Source of the DNA: Acidaminobacter sp.
Lineage (GTDB): Bacteria; Bacillota; Clostridia; Peptostreptococcales; Acidaminobacteraceae
Direction: 5' to 3'
Assembly: GCF_030247605.1 (NCBI RefSeq)
Contig: NZ_JAOTSB010000002.1
Coordinates: forward strand, 1 to 64,000
DNA length: 64,000 nucleotides
Shown here piece by piece: positions 35,842 through 45,199 of this stretch. Under the pieces are notes generated by a model that saw only the letters and a list, made by a program, of their open reading frames with translations, made no database searches and was not told the DNA's origin. A program made the translations under genes and the position numbers. The first letter of the stretch is position 1. The number at the start of each line of letters is the position of its first letter.

Positions 35842-37019
35842 AGGCTCACTCCCTGTCTTGTGTGCTTGTCTTTGAATATTTGTCTGCGGGTATCTGCATC
35901 AATTTCCATAATAGTGTCATAATCAGGATTTTGAATCACTGTATGTTGATCCAGCAGTGACTCGATCCGATCACTGATGTCATAAAAGCCAATTTCCCCA
36001 TTTAAAAACCGAGCCACCAGTGCTTCGTTTGCAGCATTCAACACAGTCGTGGCCGAACCTCCCATGCGGCCTGCTCTATAAGCCAGATTCAGGCATGGAA
36101 AGCGCTCATGGTCAGGTGCAGAAAAGGAAAGCTGGCCAATCCGTGAAAGGTCAAGTCTCTCAAAATCAGATAGGATCCGCTCAGGATAACCAAAAGCATA
36201 AAGAATGGGCAGTTTCATGTCCGGAAGACCGAGCTGCGCTATGACTGAGCTGTCATGATATTGGACCATGGAATGAATAATACTCTCCTTGTGGACCAAG
36301 ACATCAATGTGCTCATAGGGGATATCAAACAGCCAGCGGGCCTCTATAACCTCGAGGCCTTTATTCATTAGCGTGGATGAATCAATAGTAATCTTGCTGC
36401 CCATGGACCAGTTGGGATGCTTAAGCGCTTCTTGAAAGGTCACCTTTTTAAGACGGTCTCTGTGCCATTCAGGACTCCTGAACGGTCCACCGGATGCTGT
36501 TAAAATCAACTTTTCGACGGTTTGTCGTCTATTACCCTCAAGTGCCTGAAATAAGGCGCTGTGCTCACTGTCCACAGGCAAAAGCTCGACGCCATAATAC
36601 GCTGCCTCTTTCATAATACGTTCCCCTGAAGTCACAAGGACTTCTTTGCTGGCCAAAGCTATGCGCTTGCCGGCACGTATGGCGGAGAGAGTTGGAAGCA
36701 GTGCTGCATTGCCGACAATGGACACGAGAACGGTATCCGCGCTCTCAAGGGCAGCGATTTCCTGAAGACCTGCCAGCCCGGCGTGGACGGTTATGGCGCT
36801 GTCCACTAAGGCCGTTTTTTCTTTTAATTCCCTGTAGAGCGCCTCATCCGCGACAGCGACATGCCTGGGTCTGAAGGCTTCTATCTGAGCCATGAAGGCT
36901 TCAATGCCTCGATTGCAGCTTAGTGCCGCGACCCTGAACCTGTCAGGATGAGCGCGAATGACGTCCAGCGCCTGAGTCCCAATTGAACCGGTTGATCCCA
37001 AAATCACAATATTTTTCAT
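35838..37019 (-). CDS. dxr: 1-deoxy-D-xylulose 5-phosphate reductoisomerase
   Basis: Dxr converts DXP to MEP with NADPH, the first committed step of the MEP isoprenoid pathway. The 393-residue enzyme begins with the nucleotide-binding motif ILGSTGSIGTQALDV. The metal ligands are in LLPVDSEHSALFQ and MNKGLEVIEARWLF. The ribosome binding site is poor (no AGGAGG before MKNIVI). The leader is about 155 nt long, so translation may be controlled or coupled to a small upstream frame. Confidence 0.98.
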   Translation of the reverse strand: MKNIVILGSTGSIGTQALDVIRAHPDRFRVAALSCNRGIEAFMAQIEAFRPRHVAVADEALYRELKEKTALVDSAITVHAGLAGLQEIAALESADTVLVSIVGNAALLPTLSAIRAGKRIALASKEVLVTSGERIMKEAAYYGVELLPVDSEHSALFQALEGNRRQTVEKLILTASGGPFRSPEWHRDRLKKVTFQEALKHPNWSMGSKITIDSSTLMNKGLEVIEARWLFDIPYEHIDVLVHKESIIHSMVQYHDSSVIAQLGLPDMKLPILYAFGYPERILSDFERLDLSRIGQLSFSAPDHERFPCLNLAYRAGRMGGSATTVLNAANEALVARFLNGEIGFYDISDRIESLLDQHTVIQNPDYDTIMEIDADTRRQIFKDKHTRQGVSL

Positions 37020-37057
37020 AAGCAGCAGAGTCAGTCATAATTTTGAAATCCTGCGGG

Positions 37058-37144
37058 CTAACTAAGCTGGACCTTCAATTGCTCAATGCCCAGGCCGATT
37101 CCAACAATGGACTGATTCCTTCTCTCCTTTACGCGATTATTCAT
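37058..37144 (-). CDS. Possible 28-codon small ORF in the dxr leader
   Basis: ATG to TAG, encoding MNNRVKERRNQSIVGIGLG plus nine residues: a basic N-terminus and a hydrophobic middle. It lies inside the predicted dxr leader. No ribosome binding site precedes the ATG, but AAAGGAGAGAAGG occurs within the frame. It may be a leader peptide or chance. Confidence 0.2.
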   Translation of the reverse strand: MNNRVKERRNQSIVGIGLGIEQLKVQLS

Positions 37145-37180
37145 TTCAAAGAGACCGCAAACCATCACAGCCTATTTTTC

Positions 37181-37186
37181 ATTATA
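37181..37186 (-). promoter_or_regulatory. -10 element of the dxr-rseP-ispG-polC operon
   Basis: Perfect TATAAT on the minus strand after the cdsA terminator. No strong -35 at 17 nt. The predicted leader is about 155 nt. Confidence 0.5.
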
Positions 37187-37236
37187 CCGCATTTCAACTA
37201 ACTCGCCTTAAGAATTCTAAAAAAAGTTGCGCGAAA

Positions 37237-37264
37237 AGGCCGCCTCAATTTATCAAGGCGGCCT
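37237..37264 (-). terminator. cdsA terminator
   Basis: Perfect 9-bp stem AGGCCGCCT-N10-AGGCGGCCT followed by TTTCGCGCAACTTTTTTT on the minus strand. It ends the pyrH-frr-uppS-cdsA run. Confidence 0.88.
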
Positions 37265-37317
37265 ATCAAGTCAGCTGTTTTATTTAAGATCTTTAAAACA
37301 ATTAAATCAATTACACT

Positions 37318-38103
37318 TCATAACAGTTTATAAACATAGGCGACATAATAGACAATAGGCGCCGTCATCATAATGCTGTCAAATCGGTCAAGCACACCGC
37401 CATGACCTGGAAACAACTTCCCATAGTCTTTGATTCCCATGATCCGTTTAATCTTCGACGCAATCAGATCGCCAATTTGGCCGGAAACGCTTCCAAACAA
37501 CCCCAGCGGGACCGCAAACCAGATAAAGTCCGGTTCCAGAAAGGCTGAAAAAGCTGTTACAAGGATAACCGTCCCTGCCACACCGCCTATAGCCCCTTCT
37601 ACTGTCTTTTTAGGACTAACCGACGGAAGTAGTTTGTGCTTGCCAAAGAAACGTCCCGCAAAATAAGCACAGGTATCCGACACCCAAGCCAGCAAGAACA
37701 CCAGGCTGATGAAGAAGAGGCTGTCGAACTCAGCCACAAGCACAATATGGAAAAATGGGAGAACGACATATAAAAAACCGAGTGCCGTAGCGCTGATGTC
37801 GTAAATATGTAACGCCTTTCCGAATAAATTGATCAGCATCAGCATGATCACAAATACGGAAACGACGAAAAGATAAAAGATCTGGTCCAGCGCCATGACA
37901 TAGCCGCCATAGATTGCCAGTACGGCAGCCATTGTCAATCTTTCCATGGCATGTATTTCTATACTTCTAAATCCTTTAAACAGCTCATGCAGCGCAGTCA
38001 GCGTCAGCAGCAGCACTGCTGCGGTCAACAGGTGTCCGCCCACATAGAGGATGGCGATCAGTATTGGCAGCCCTATCAGGCTGGTGATCAATCTTGATGA
38101 CAC
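37318..38103 (-). CDS. cdsA: Phosphatidate cytidylyltransferase
   Basis: CdsA makes CDP-diacylglycerol, the precursor of all phospholipids here, including the PgsA product. The 261-residue membrane protein has about seven hydrophobic segments. It ends with the CTP transferase signature GDLIASKIKRIMGIKDYG followed by GHGGVLDRFDS. GTG start with GAGGTG 7 nt upstream, 9 nt after uppS. Confidence 0.97.
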   Translation of the reverse strand: MSSRLITSLIGLPILIAILYVGGHLLTAAVLLLTLTALHELFKGFRSIEIHAMERLTMAAVLAIYGGYVMALDQIFYLFVVSVFVIMLMLINLFGKALHIYDISATALGFLYVVLPFFHIVLVAEFDSLFFISLVFLLAWVSDTCAYFAGRFFGKHKLLPSVSPKKTVEGAIGGVAGTVILVTAFSAFLEPDFIWFAVPLGLFGSVSGQIGDLIASKIKRIMGIKDYGKLFPGHGGVLDRFDSIMMTAPIVYYVAYVYKLL

Positions 38104-38112
38104 AGGCTCACC

Positions 38113-38826
38113 TCACAGTTTACCAAACCTTCTATGGCGTTTGGCATAAGTCTCCAGTGCTTTATCGAGCTCATTGGAATCAAAATCCGGCCAGAGCACA
38201 TCAGTGAAATAGAACTCAGAATAAGCCAATTGCCAGAGCAGAAAGTTTGAGATCCTCTGCTCGCCACTGGTGCGAATAATCAGATCCGGATCAGGCTGGC
38301 CAGAAGTATATAAATGCTTTTCAAAAGCGTCCGCTGTAATCTCTTCCAACGCAAGTGACCCGGAGGCCACAGCTGCGGCCAGTCCCTTTGCTGCACGAAG
38401 TAGTTCGTCCCGGCCGCCGTAATTGAGCGCGATATTGACTGTTAAACCCGTATTGCTTTCTGTCAGACTCCGGGCTTTTTCAACCTCTGCCTGAGCACGC
38501 TCCGGAAGGGCGCTGAGATCACCAATGCAGCGAATCTTTATCCCGTTTCTGTGGAGCTCTGCAATCTCTTTTTGGAGAAACTGAACCAAAAGTTCCATGA
38601 GGCCGCCAACCTCATCAGCAGGACGCTTCCAATTTTCAGTTGAAAATGCATAGAGTGTCAACACTTCCACGCCAAGGCTGGAACACCTTGAAATCACTGA
38701 GCGCAGCGCTTCCACACCGGCTTTATGACCAAACAGTCTGGGCATGAAACGCTTTTCTGCCCACCGGCCGTTGCCGTCCATAATTATGGCTATATGTTTC
38801 GGCAAATGTTGCTCTGTCTGTTTCAT
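38113..38826 (-). CDS. uppS: Undecaprenyl diphosphate synthase (cis-prenyltransferase)
   Basis: UppS condenses isopentenyl units to the C55 lipid carrier of peptidoglycan. The catalytic [12 protein letters not shown] motif is at about residue 17, and [20 protein letters not shown] near residue 190 is a second signature. The start MKQTEQHLP (237 residues) has GGGAGGGAGG at 8 nt. The longer frame has 10 non-conserved codons upstream of that site. Confidence 0.97.
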   Translation of the reverse strand: MKQTEQHLPKHIAIIMDGNGRWAEKRFMPRLFGHKAGVEALRSVISRCSSLGVEVLTLYAFSTENWKRPADEVGGLMELLVQFLQKEIAELHRNGIKIRCIGDLSALPERAQAEVEKARSLTESNTGLTVNIALNYGGRDELLRAAKGLAAAVASGSLALEEITADAFEKHLYTSGQPDPDLIIRTSGEQRISNFLLWQLAYSEFYFTDVLWPDFDSNELDKALETYAKRHRRFGKL

Positions 38827-38931
38827 TGGTGTCTCCTCCCTCCCGGCAAGCCGCATCAGTCTCTCCAGTCAAAACCCACAAAAGCAAATCCCAATACGCT
38901 GACTAGTGACTTGTAAACTCTAACACTAACA

Positions 38932-39489
38932 CTAAACTTCCATGATTTCCTTCTCTTTTTGTACGAGAAGGTCGTCAATTTGCTTGATGTATTTATCCGT
39001 CATTTTCTGAACATCCGCTTCCGCTGACTTAAGATCATCATCCGTAATTTCAGAGTTCTTGTTCATTTTTTTAAGTCGGTCATTCGCGTCACGACGCTCA
39101 TTGCGGATTGCGACTTTGGCTTCCTCACCCGTCTTCTTTGCAACTTTTATGAGATCTTTGCGTCGCTCTTCTGTCAGTATTGGAATCGCGATGCGGATGA
39201 TTTTTCCGTCATTGCTCGGATTGAAACCCAAATCTGCGATAAGGATAGCTTTTTCAACATCCCTCAGCGCGCTGGCATCATAAGGTTGAACCGTCAACAG
39301 TCGCGGCTCTGGTGCAGCGATCGTCGCCAAGGACTTAAGCGGCGTTGGAGAGCCATAGTAATCGACAACAACCCTGTCGAGCAGCTGAGGATTCGCTCTG
39401 CCTGCGCGAATGGCGTGAAGCTCTTCATTAAATACATTAAGTGTTTTTTGCATTTTTTCTTCAAAAGCCTTTTTTACATCCTGAATCAT
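38932..39489 (-). CDS. frr: Ribosome recycling factor
   Basis: Frr splits post-termination ribosomes together with EF-G. The 185-residue protein shows the family motifs [18 protein letters not shown] and the [14 protein letters not shown] loop, plus [18 protein letters not shown]. The ATG at 39489 is spaced 9 nt from GGGAGG and is chosen over a GTG two codons earlier. It overlaps the end of pyrH closely, so the genes are coupled. Confidence 0.97.
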   Translation of the reverse strand: MIQDVKKAFEEKMQKTLNVFNEELHAIRAGRANPQLLDRVVVDYYGSPTPLKSLATIAAPEPRLLTVQPYDASALRDVEKAILIADLGFNPSNDGKIIRIAIPILTEERRKDLIKVAKKTGEEAKVAIRNERRDANDRLKKMNKNSEITDDDLKSAEADVQKMTDKYIKQIDDLLVQKEKEIMEV

Positions 39490-39491
39490 CT

Positions 39492-40205
39492 TCACTTGAC
39501 CTCCCTAATGATAGTACCAAGATTTTCACCACAGCAGACTTTAATGATATTATGCGTCTCTTTCAGTCCAAACACAAGAATTGGAATGTGATTATCCATA
39601 CAAAGTGTAATGGCAGTTGAATCCATGACGCCAAGTCCTCGGTTGAGGACATCTATATAAGTGAGGGTGTCAATTTTGACAGCATTCTGATTGACCATAG
39701 GATCAGAATCATAAACACCGTCCACCTTTTTGGCAAGGAGAATAACTTCTGCTTCAATTTCAGCCGCTCGAAGGGCTGCGGTCGTATCCGTCGAGAAGTA
39801 AGGATTTCCGGTGCCGGCCGCAAAAATGACAACTCTGCCCTTTTCAAGGTGTCTTACCGCACGGCGACGGATATAAGGCTCAGCGATCTGACGCATTTCA
39901 ATGGCGCTGAGGACGCGTGTAGGAAGTCCAAGACTTTCAATGGCATCCTGCATTGCGAGAGAATTGATGACGGTCGCAAGCATGCCCATATGATCCGCGG
40001 TGCTTCTGTCCATACCGCCACCGGAACGTCCTCTCCAAAAATTGCCGCCGCCCACGACTACGCCGACTTCAACACCCATGCCGACCAGTTCCTTAACCTG
40101 ACTGGCCACATCAAGTACTGTCTGTTCATCAAGTCCAAAACCCTTATCACCCGCAAGCGCTTCCCCACTCAACTTCAATATGACGCGTTTATATAACGGT
40201 TTCAA
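39492..40205 (-). CDS. pyrH: UMP kinase
   Basis: PyrH phosphorylates UMP to UDP in pyrimidine nucleotide synthesis. It is an amino-acid-kinase-fold hexamer. Motifs are [25 protein letters not shown], and [22 protein letters not shown]. The start is set at a TTG ([11 protein letters not shown]) with GGGGGTG upstream, giving 237 residues, the family norm. The longer ATG frame adds 15 residues without a binding site. Order rpsB-tsf-pyrH-frr is highly conserved; here a terminator separates tsf from pyrH, and no clear pyrH promoter was seen. Confidence 0.97.
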   Translation of the reverse strand: MKPLYKRVILKLSGEALAGDKGFGLDEQTVLDVASQVKELVGMGVEVGVVVGGGNFWRGRSGGGMDRSTADHMGMLATVINSLAMQDAIESLGLPTRVLSAIEMRQIAEPYIRRRAVRHLEKGRVVIFAAGTGNPYFSTDTTAALRAAEIEAEVILLAKKVDGVYDSDPMVNQNAVKIDTLTYIDVLNRGLGVMDSTAITLCMDNHIPILVFGLKETHNIIKVCCGENLGTIIREVK

Positions 40206-40326
40206 GCGAACACCCCCTGTTTCATAGATAAAAAATTCTACACATTGCATTGAATATCCTTTTTTTTAAACCGTAACCAAAAATATATCATGCTCATTTC
40301 TGTGAATCGACTGCCAATACTTGAAA

Positions 40327-40352
40327 AAAGAGAAGACCAAGGTCCTCTCTTT
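40327..40352 (-). terminator. tsf terminator
   Basis: AAAGAGAGGACC and GGTCTTCTCTTT form a near-perfect stem followed by TTTC on the minus strand, about 30 nt after the tsf stop. Confidence 0.85.
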
Positions 40353-40383
40353 TTATCTTTGATTTGATTTTGAAGACTGAAAA

Positions 40384-41031
40384 TTAGCCTTGAAGCTGCT
40401 TGGCAACTTCTTCTGCAAAGTTTTCAGTTTTCTTTTCAATGCCTTCGCCCACTTCGTAGCGGACAAAACGGCGGATGGAAATATTCTCACCGATTTTAGC
40501 GATCAGGTTCTTGAGAAGCTGATCAATGGTGACATCCGGATCTTTGATGAAAGGCTGCTCAAGAAGGCAGACTTCTTTGTAGTACTTTTGTACCCGGCCT
40601 TCAACCATTTTATCGATGATTTTCTCAGGTTTGCCTTCATTGAGTGCTTGATTGCGAAGAATTTCTTTTTCGCTCTCAATAACTTCTGCAGGCACTTCTT
40701 CCGGACGAACATAAAGTGGATTGGATGCTGCAATTTGCATTGCAATATCCTTGGCAAACTGCTGGAACTCTTCGTTTTTAGAGACGAAATCAGTTTCAGA
40801 GTTAATTTCAACAATAACGCCAACGCGTCCACCGTGAATATAGGAAGCGACGATGCCTTCAGCGGCGATTCTGCCAGCTTTCTTCGCAGCTTTGGCAAGA
40901 CCGCGCTCACGAAGGAGCTTGACTGCTTCTTCCATGTTGCCATTTGCTTCTTCAAGCGCTTTTTTGCACTCGAGCATACCTGCGCTTGTTGCTTCTCTGA
41001 GTTCTTTTACCATTGCGGCTGTAATCGCCAT
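40384..41031 (-). CDS. tsf: Elongation factor Ts (short form)
   Basis: EF-Ts exchanges GDP for GTP on EF-Tu. The N-terminal UBA domain and [10 protein letters not shown] core motif ([20 protein letters not shown]) are clear. At 215 residues it is the short form, lacking much of the second core subdomain of the roughly 290-residue proteins of E. coli and Bacillus. Short forms are also known in Thermus, cyanobacteria and some Clostridia, so this is not a truncation. GGAGG lies 7 nt before the ATG. Confidence 0.97.
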   Translation of the reverse strand: MAITAAMVKELREATSAGMLECKKALEEANGNMEEAVKLLRERGLAKAAKKAGRIAAEGIVASYIHGGRVGVIVEINSETDFVSKNEEFQQFAKDIAMQIAASNPLYVRPEEVPAEVIESEKEILRNQALNEGKPEKIIDKMVEGRVQKYYKEVCLLEQPFIKDPDVTIDQLLKNLIAKIGENISIRRFVRYEVGEGIEKKTENFAEEVAKQLQG

Positions 41032-41095
41032 GACAGGACCTCCTAGTTTAACTTCAATTTGTCCTTAGACCCAACCCGGGCCAAAGATACGTGAA

Positions 41096-41164
41096 TTGGC
41101 CAAAGGGCCAAATGTTATCGCTTGAACAACGGGTAAGGCGTTCTATATTAAGAAACCTTACCCG
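41096..41164 (-). promoter_or_regulatory. Two hairpins between rpsB and tsf
   Basis: CGGGTAAGG/CCTTACCCG (41130-41164, 17-nt loop) and TTGGCC/GGCCAA (41096-41111). Neither has a T tract. They may mark an RNA-processing or partial-termination point that sets the S2 to EF-Ts ratio. Confidence 0.45.
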
Positions 41165-41183
41165 CTGGCTTTAAACCTTATGA

Positions 41184-41879
41184 TTATGCGTTTTGCTCGC
41201 CTTGCTTACCTTCGAGGACAGCGTCAGCCATTTTGCCGGAAATCAGCTTGACAGCGCGGATCGCGTCGTCATTGCCCGGGATGACGAAGTCAACTTCGTC
41301 CGGATCGCAGTTCGTGTCGACGATAGCAACGACAGGGATACCAAGGGTTCTAGCTTCCTGGATTGCAATGCGCTCTTTCTTAGGGTCGACAATGAACATA
41401 ACTGCAGGTACTTTTGGCATTTCCTTGATTCCGCCGAGATATTTCTCAAGCTTTTCTTTCTTAGCGCGAATTTGAATGACTTCTTTTTTAGGAAGTACAT
41501 CAAATGTGCCATCTTCTTCCATCTTCTCATATTTGTAAAGAAGATCGATTCTTTTCTTGATGGTTTTGTAGTTTGTCAGCATGCCGCCAAGCCATCTCTG
41601 GTTGACGAAGTACATACCACAGCGCTTTGCTTCAAGCTCAATAGCTTCCTGTGCTTGCTTCTTGGTGCCGACGAAGAGGACTTCGCCGCCTTCAGCGACG
41701 ACATTTTTGACGAAATCATAAGCGTCGTCAATTTTCTTGACCGTCTTTTGAAGATCGATAATGTAAATCCCGTTTCTTTCTGTGAAGATGTATTCCTTCA
41801 TTTTAGGGTTCCATCTTCTTGTCTGGTGGCCAAAGTGTACGCCTGCCTCCAGCAGTTGTTTCATTGAAATTACTGACAT
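41184..41879 (-). CDS. rpsB: 30S ribosomal protein S2
   Basis: S2 is a late-assembling 30S protein at the head-body junction. The 231 residues contain both S2 signatures: [20 protein letters not shown] and [19 protein letters not shown], plus [23 protein letters not shown] precedes the ATG. It has its own extended -10 promoter and a leader of about 100 nt with a three-helix rod, which suggests autogenous control. Confidence 0.99.
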   Translation of the reverse strand: MSVISMKQLLEAGVHFGHQTRRWNPKMKEYIFTERNGIYIIDLQKTVKKIDDAYDFVKNVVAEGGEVLFVGTKKQAQEAIELEAKRCGMYFVNQRWLGGMLTNYKTIKKRIDLLYKYEKMEEDGTFDVLPKKEVIQIRAKKEKLEKYLGGIKEMPKVPAVMFIVDPKKERIAIQEARTLGIPVVAIVDTNCDPDEVDFVIPGNDDAIRAVKLISGKMADAVLEGKQGEQNA

Positions 41880-41904
41880 AGTGCACCTCCGTTTTTTTCT
41901 TCCC

Positions 41905-41963
41905 CGTCGTTCGTCTTCACAAAAGACCCTGTCTCAGGGCAACCCTTACTGTGAATCCCGACG
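41905..41963 (-). promoter_or_regulatory. Candidate autoregulatory leader of rpsB
   Basis: Three nested helices: CGTCG/CGACG (41959-41963 with 41905-41909), TTCACA/TGTGAA (41950-41955 with 41916-41921) and an apical CCCTG-AGA-CAGGG hairpin (41927-41939). Internal loops lie between them, as in protein-binding leaders. S2 leaders are known in other bacteria; I cannot confirm a match to a named motif. Confidence 0.55.
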
Positions 41964-41985
41964 AGTGCGGTTTTGGACCTTAGTA

Positions 41986-42014
41986 AGTATAACACAGACA
42001 AGCGCGACGTTCAA
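41986..42014 (-). promoter_or_regulatory. rpsB promoter
   Basis: TTGAAC (42009-42014), 17 nt, TATACT (41986-41991) on the minus strand, with an extended -10 TGT before the hexamer. Confidence 0.78.
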
Positions 42015-42077
42015 GAGATAATCTCAGGAACCGCCGCGCTTTGAAAACTTTTTTGTTTTAGCTTGATCCGATAACCC

Positions 42078-42857
42078 TTATTTTTTTAAACGTTTGAGCT
42101 CCGGCATTAGTTTATCATTCATTATGCGAATATAAGTGCCCTTCATGCCAAGGCTGCGGGATTCAATAACGCCGGCACTCTCGAACTTTCTAAGGGCATT
42201 GACGATCACGGAGCGTGTAATTCCAACGCGATCCGCTATTTTACTTGCGACGAGGAGACCTTCGTCGCCATCCAGCTCATTGAAGATGTGTTCAATGGCT
42301 TCAAGTTCGGAATAGGAAAGCGTTCCGATGGCCATCTGCACCACAGCTTTCTTTCTGGCTTCCTCTTCGTACTCTTCCGTCTTGGCGCGGATGATTTCCA
42401 TACCGACAACGGTAGACGCATACTCAGCCAATACTATATCCTCTTCAGAGTATGTGTTGTCTCTGCGAGCGATGACGAGGGTCCCCAACCTGAGACCGTT
42501 CCCAATGATTGGCACAATGGTAATAAACTTAGAATAGCTGCTGATATCACCTTTAAAAATCTTCATGACGACATCTTGCGGGATGTTGAACATAGTTTGA
42601 TCAGTTTTGAGCAATTCATCATTGATTTCTTCCGGGAACATTTGTACATTTGTGCCCTTCTCAAAAATGAGCGGGCTGTCTTCGGCAATAACCAAGCCGT
42701 AACCCAAAACCTTGCCGCGCTTGCTGATAATGTAAACGTTAGCGTCAAGCACTTCCTTGAGCATCATGCTGATATCTGGAAAAGAAACGGGCGCATTGCC
42801 GGATTGCTGAAGAATTTTGTTCAGTCTTCTTGCTTTTTCTAGTAGTTTCATGCTCAC
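42078..42857 (-). CDS. codY: GTP-sensing transcriptional repressor CodY
   Basis: CodY senses GTP and branched-chain amino acids and represses stationary-phase and nutrient-acquisition genes in Firmicutes. The 259 residues equal Bacillus CodY in length. An N-terminal GAF domain (about 1-155) is followed by a winged HTH with [20 protein letters not shown] (about 203-222). The GTG start has GGAGG 7 nt upstream; an ATG two codons on is possible. It is 23 nt after topA, so the two are probably co-transcribed. Confidence 0.98.
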   Translation of the reverse strand: MSMKLLEKARRLNKILQQSGNAPVSFPDISMMLKEVLDANVYIISKRGKVLGYGLVIAEDSPLIFEKGTNVQMFPEEINDELLKTDQTMFNIPQDVVMKIFKGDISSYSKFITIVPIIGNGLRLGTLVIARRDNTYSEEDIVLAEYASTVVGMEIIRAKTEEYEEEARKKAVVQMAIGTLSYSELEAIEHIFNELDGDEGLLVASKIADRVGITRSVIVNALRKFESAGVIESRSLGMKGTYIRIMNDKLMPELKRLKK

Positions 42858-42880
42858 CTGATTACCTCCCTGAGTTTTAT

Positions 42881-44950
42881 TTAATGTGATGAGACTTCTT
42901 TATAATTGCAGCTGGTACTGGAGCATAGGATGGTCTTGTTCTTTTTAGTGATTTTTTCGACGAGAGCCTCACCACAAACCGGGCACGGACGTCCTACAGG
43001 CCGGTTCCAGGACACGAATCGACATTCCGGAAAACGGCTGCAGCCATAAAAAGTCTTCAGCTTTTTAGTCTTGCGCTCGACCACTTTACCCTCTTTGCAT
43101 ACCGGACAGTCTATACCGATCTCATTGAGAATTGCCTTGGTGTAGTCACATTGCGGGTAATTTGAACACGCATAAAATTTCCCGAATCTGCCGTGCTTGA
43201 TGTTGAGTGGATGGCCGCACTTCTCACAGAGCAAGTCGGTTTTTTCTGTCAGATCGAGTTTTTCCAGCCGCTCGTCTGCTTTTGCAAGCGTTTCGCTGAA
43301 TGGGCCGTAAAACTCCCTGAGAATGCTGTGCCATTCCATGTTGCCGGCTTCAACTTCATCCAGCTTGTTCTCCATACCTGCGGTAAAATCGACATTGACG
43401 ATCTCTTCAAAATAACCCGCCATTATGTCGTTGATGATATACCCTAGTTCTGTCGGTTTTAAAGATTTTTTTTCGCGCTCTACATAGCCTCTGCTGATGA
43501 TGGTCGCAATGGTCGGCGCATAAGTCGAAGGACGACCAATACCCTTTTCTTCCATTTCTTTGACCAAAGTCGCTTCTGTGTATCTTGCCGGGGGCTGTGT
43601 AAAATGCTGTTCCGGCTTGACGTGAAGACGCTGAACCAGATCCCCTGCTTGAATGTCCGGCAGACGGGTTTCTTTAAAACTGGAGAACTCGTAGACTTTT
43701 AGGAAACCGTCAAATTTCAGAAGCAGCCCATTAGCTTTTAGCAGTGCCTCACCTGCGACTATGGACACATTTTTGGAATCAAAAGTCGCGTCTGACATAC
43801 CGGAGGCTACAAACCTCTGCCAAATTAAAGTGTACAGCTTTTGTTGGTCTTTTGTCAGCGACGCTTCCAGTTCCTCAGGCGTCAGATGCACATAAGTAGG
43901 ACGCACAGCTTCATGGGCATCCTGTGCCGACTTGGATTTCTTTTCTGTACGGACTTTTTTATTCTGATAGATCTCACCATATTCCCGATCAATAAATTCG
44001 GAGAGATGTCGCTTTGCCTCTTCAGAGATTCTTGTAGAATCCGTCCTCATATAAGTGATGAGGCCGATGGTCCCTTGTCCCTTAACCGCAATACCCTCAT
44101 ACAGCTGCTGCGCCACCATCATGGTTTTGCTTGCTGAAAAGCCGAGGCGATTCGCGGCATCCTGCTGAAGGCTGCTGGTCGTGAATGGCGGCTGAGGGGC
44201 TCTGGATTTTACCTTGTTCTGCACCTCGGTAATCACCGGATCCACAGACTCCAGGTACCGTTTCATCTCTAGTGCATCCGTCTCGTTTCCAATTTCAATT
44301 TTTTTGCCTTTGAACTGAGACAACTCCGCCTCAAAAGGCAGATCCGAAGGCACATGTCTGAGATCCATGCCAATAGACCAATACTCTTCCTTGATGAAGG
44401 CATTGATCTCATTCTCACGGTCGCAGATCAGCTTTGTCGCCACAGACTGAACCCGGCCGGCGCTGAGACCTTTTCTTACCTTGCGCCATAACAGCGGACT
44501 GATCTTATAACCTACCAACCGGTCCAAAACCCGTCTTGCCTGCTGGGCATCCACCAGATTCAGGTCAATTTGCCGTGGATGATGAATGGCTTCTTTGACT
44601 GCTTCTTTTGTGATCTCGTGAAACTCAATTCTGCAAGGCTCTTCCTGAGGAATACTCAAAATAGTTCCCAGATGCCAGGCAATTGCTTCACCTTCCCGAT
44701 CCGGGTCAGTTGCCAGAAAGACACGGTCTGCTTTTTTTGCTGCGCCTCTCAAAACTTTGATTACATCTCCTTTTCCCCGGATATTAATGTATTCCGGTTC
44801 AAAGTCCTTTTCAACATTGACGCCAATTTTGCTTTTGGGCAGGTCTCTGACATGTCCCACGGAAGCAAGTACCTGATAATTCTTTCCTAAAAACTTCTCT
44901 ATGGTCTTTGCTTTTGCCGGAGATTCGACAATAATCAGATGCTTAGCCAT
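42881..44950 (-). CDS. topA: DNA topoisomerase I
   Basis: TopA relaxes negative supercoils. The 689-residue type IA enzyme has a TOPRIM domain ([32 protein letters not shown]), the catalytic Tyr in [14 protein letters not shown], and three C-terminal zinc-ribbon modules: [30 protein letters not shown] and [14 protein letters not shown]. It has its own promoter. dprA-topA is a conserved pair in Firmicutes. Confidence 0.99.
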   Translation of the reverse strand: MAKHLIIVESPAKAKTIEKFLGKNYQVLASVGHVRDLPKSKIGVNVEKDFEPEYINIRGKGDVIKVLRGAAKKADRVFLATDPDREGEAIAWHLGTILSIPQEEPCRIEFHEITKEAVKEAIHHPRQIDLNLVDAQQARRVLDRLVGYKISPLLWRKVRKGLSAGRVQSVATKLICDRENEINAFIKEEYWSIGMDLRHVPSDLPFEAELSQFKGKKIEIGNETDALEMKRYLESVDPVITEVQNKVKSRAPQPPFTTSSLQQDAANRLGFSASKTMMVAQQLYEGIAVKGQGTIGLITYMRTDSTRISEEAKRHLSEFIDREYGEIYQNKKVRTEKKSKSAQDAHEAVRPTYVHLTPEELEASLTKDQQKLYTLIWQRFVASGMSDATFDSKNVSIVAGEALLKANGLLLKFDGFLKVYEFSSFKETRLPDIQAGDLVQRLHVKPEQHFTQPPARYTEATLVKEMEEKGIGRPSTYAPTIATIISRGYVEREKKSLKPTELGYIINDIMAGYFEEIVNVDFTAGMENKLDEVEAGNMEWHSILREFYGPFSETLAKADERLEKLDLTEKTDLLCEKCGHPLNIKHGRFGKFYACSNYPQCDYTKAILNEIGIDCPVCKEGKVVERKTKKLKTFYGCSRFPECRFVSWNRPVGRPCPVCGEALVEKITKKNKTILCSSTSCNYKEVSSH

Positions 44951-44970
44951 GTAATACCTCCAATGTAACC

Positions 44971-44999
44971 ATTATATTCAAAAAATTCGAAAGATTCAA
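44971..44999 (-). promoter_or_regulatory. topA-codY promoter
   Basis: TTGAAT (44994-44999), 17 nt, TATAAT (44971-44976) on the minus strand, about 14 nt before the predicted transcription start. A further TTGACA near 45050 followed by TATAAA at 15 nt could be a second promoter. Confidence 0.75.
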
Positions 45000-45092
45000 T
45001 CTTGTCAAAAAATCACCATATTAATTTTTATATGATGCGGATCCATTTGTCAACACTTTCTTCCAGTCTGAGCTATCGGCCGTCTTATAATT

Positions 45093-45179
45093 GACCGCAG
45101 ATCCTTCCTGAAAAATTCTGCGGTCCAAACAAAATCCAGACGCCGGATCCATGTCTTAAGCTCACGGACCCGGCGTCTG
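45093..45179 (-). terminator. Tandem hairpins after dprA
   Basis: First CAGACGCCGG/CCGGCGTCTG (45137-45179, 23-nt loop) with extra TCC/GGA pairs, followed by GATTTTGTTTGG. Then GACCGCAGA/TCTGCGGTC (45093-45125, 15-nt loop) followed by AATTATAAG. The first is the likelier dprA terminator. Confidence 0.6.
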
Positions 45180-45199
45180 AACAAAGTTCTGTAAAGACA

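Noticed and set aside
40384..41031. EF-Ts as a truncated gene
   Set aside because: The protein is short, but both ends look natural, with a good ribosome binding site and a terminator; short EF-Ts forms are an established variant.
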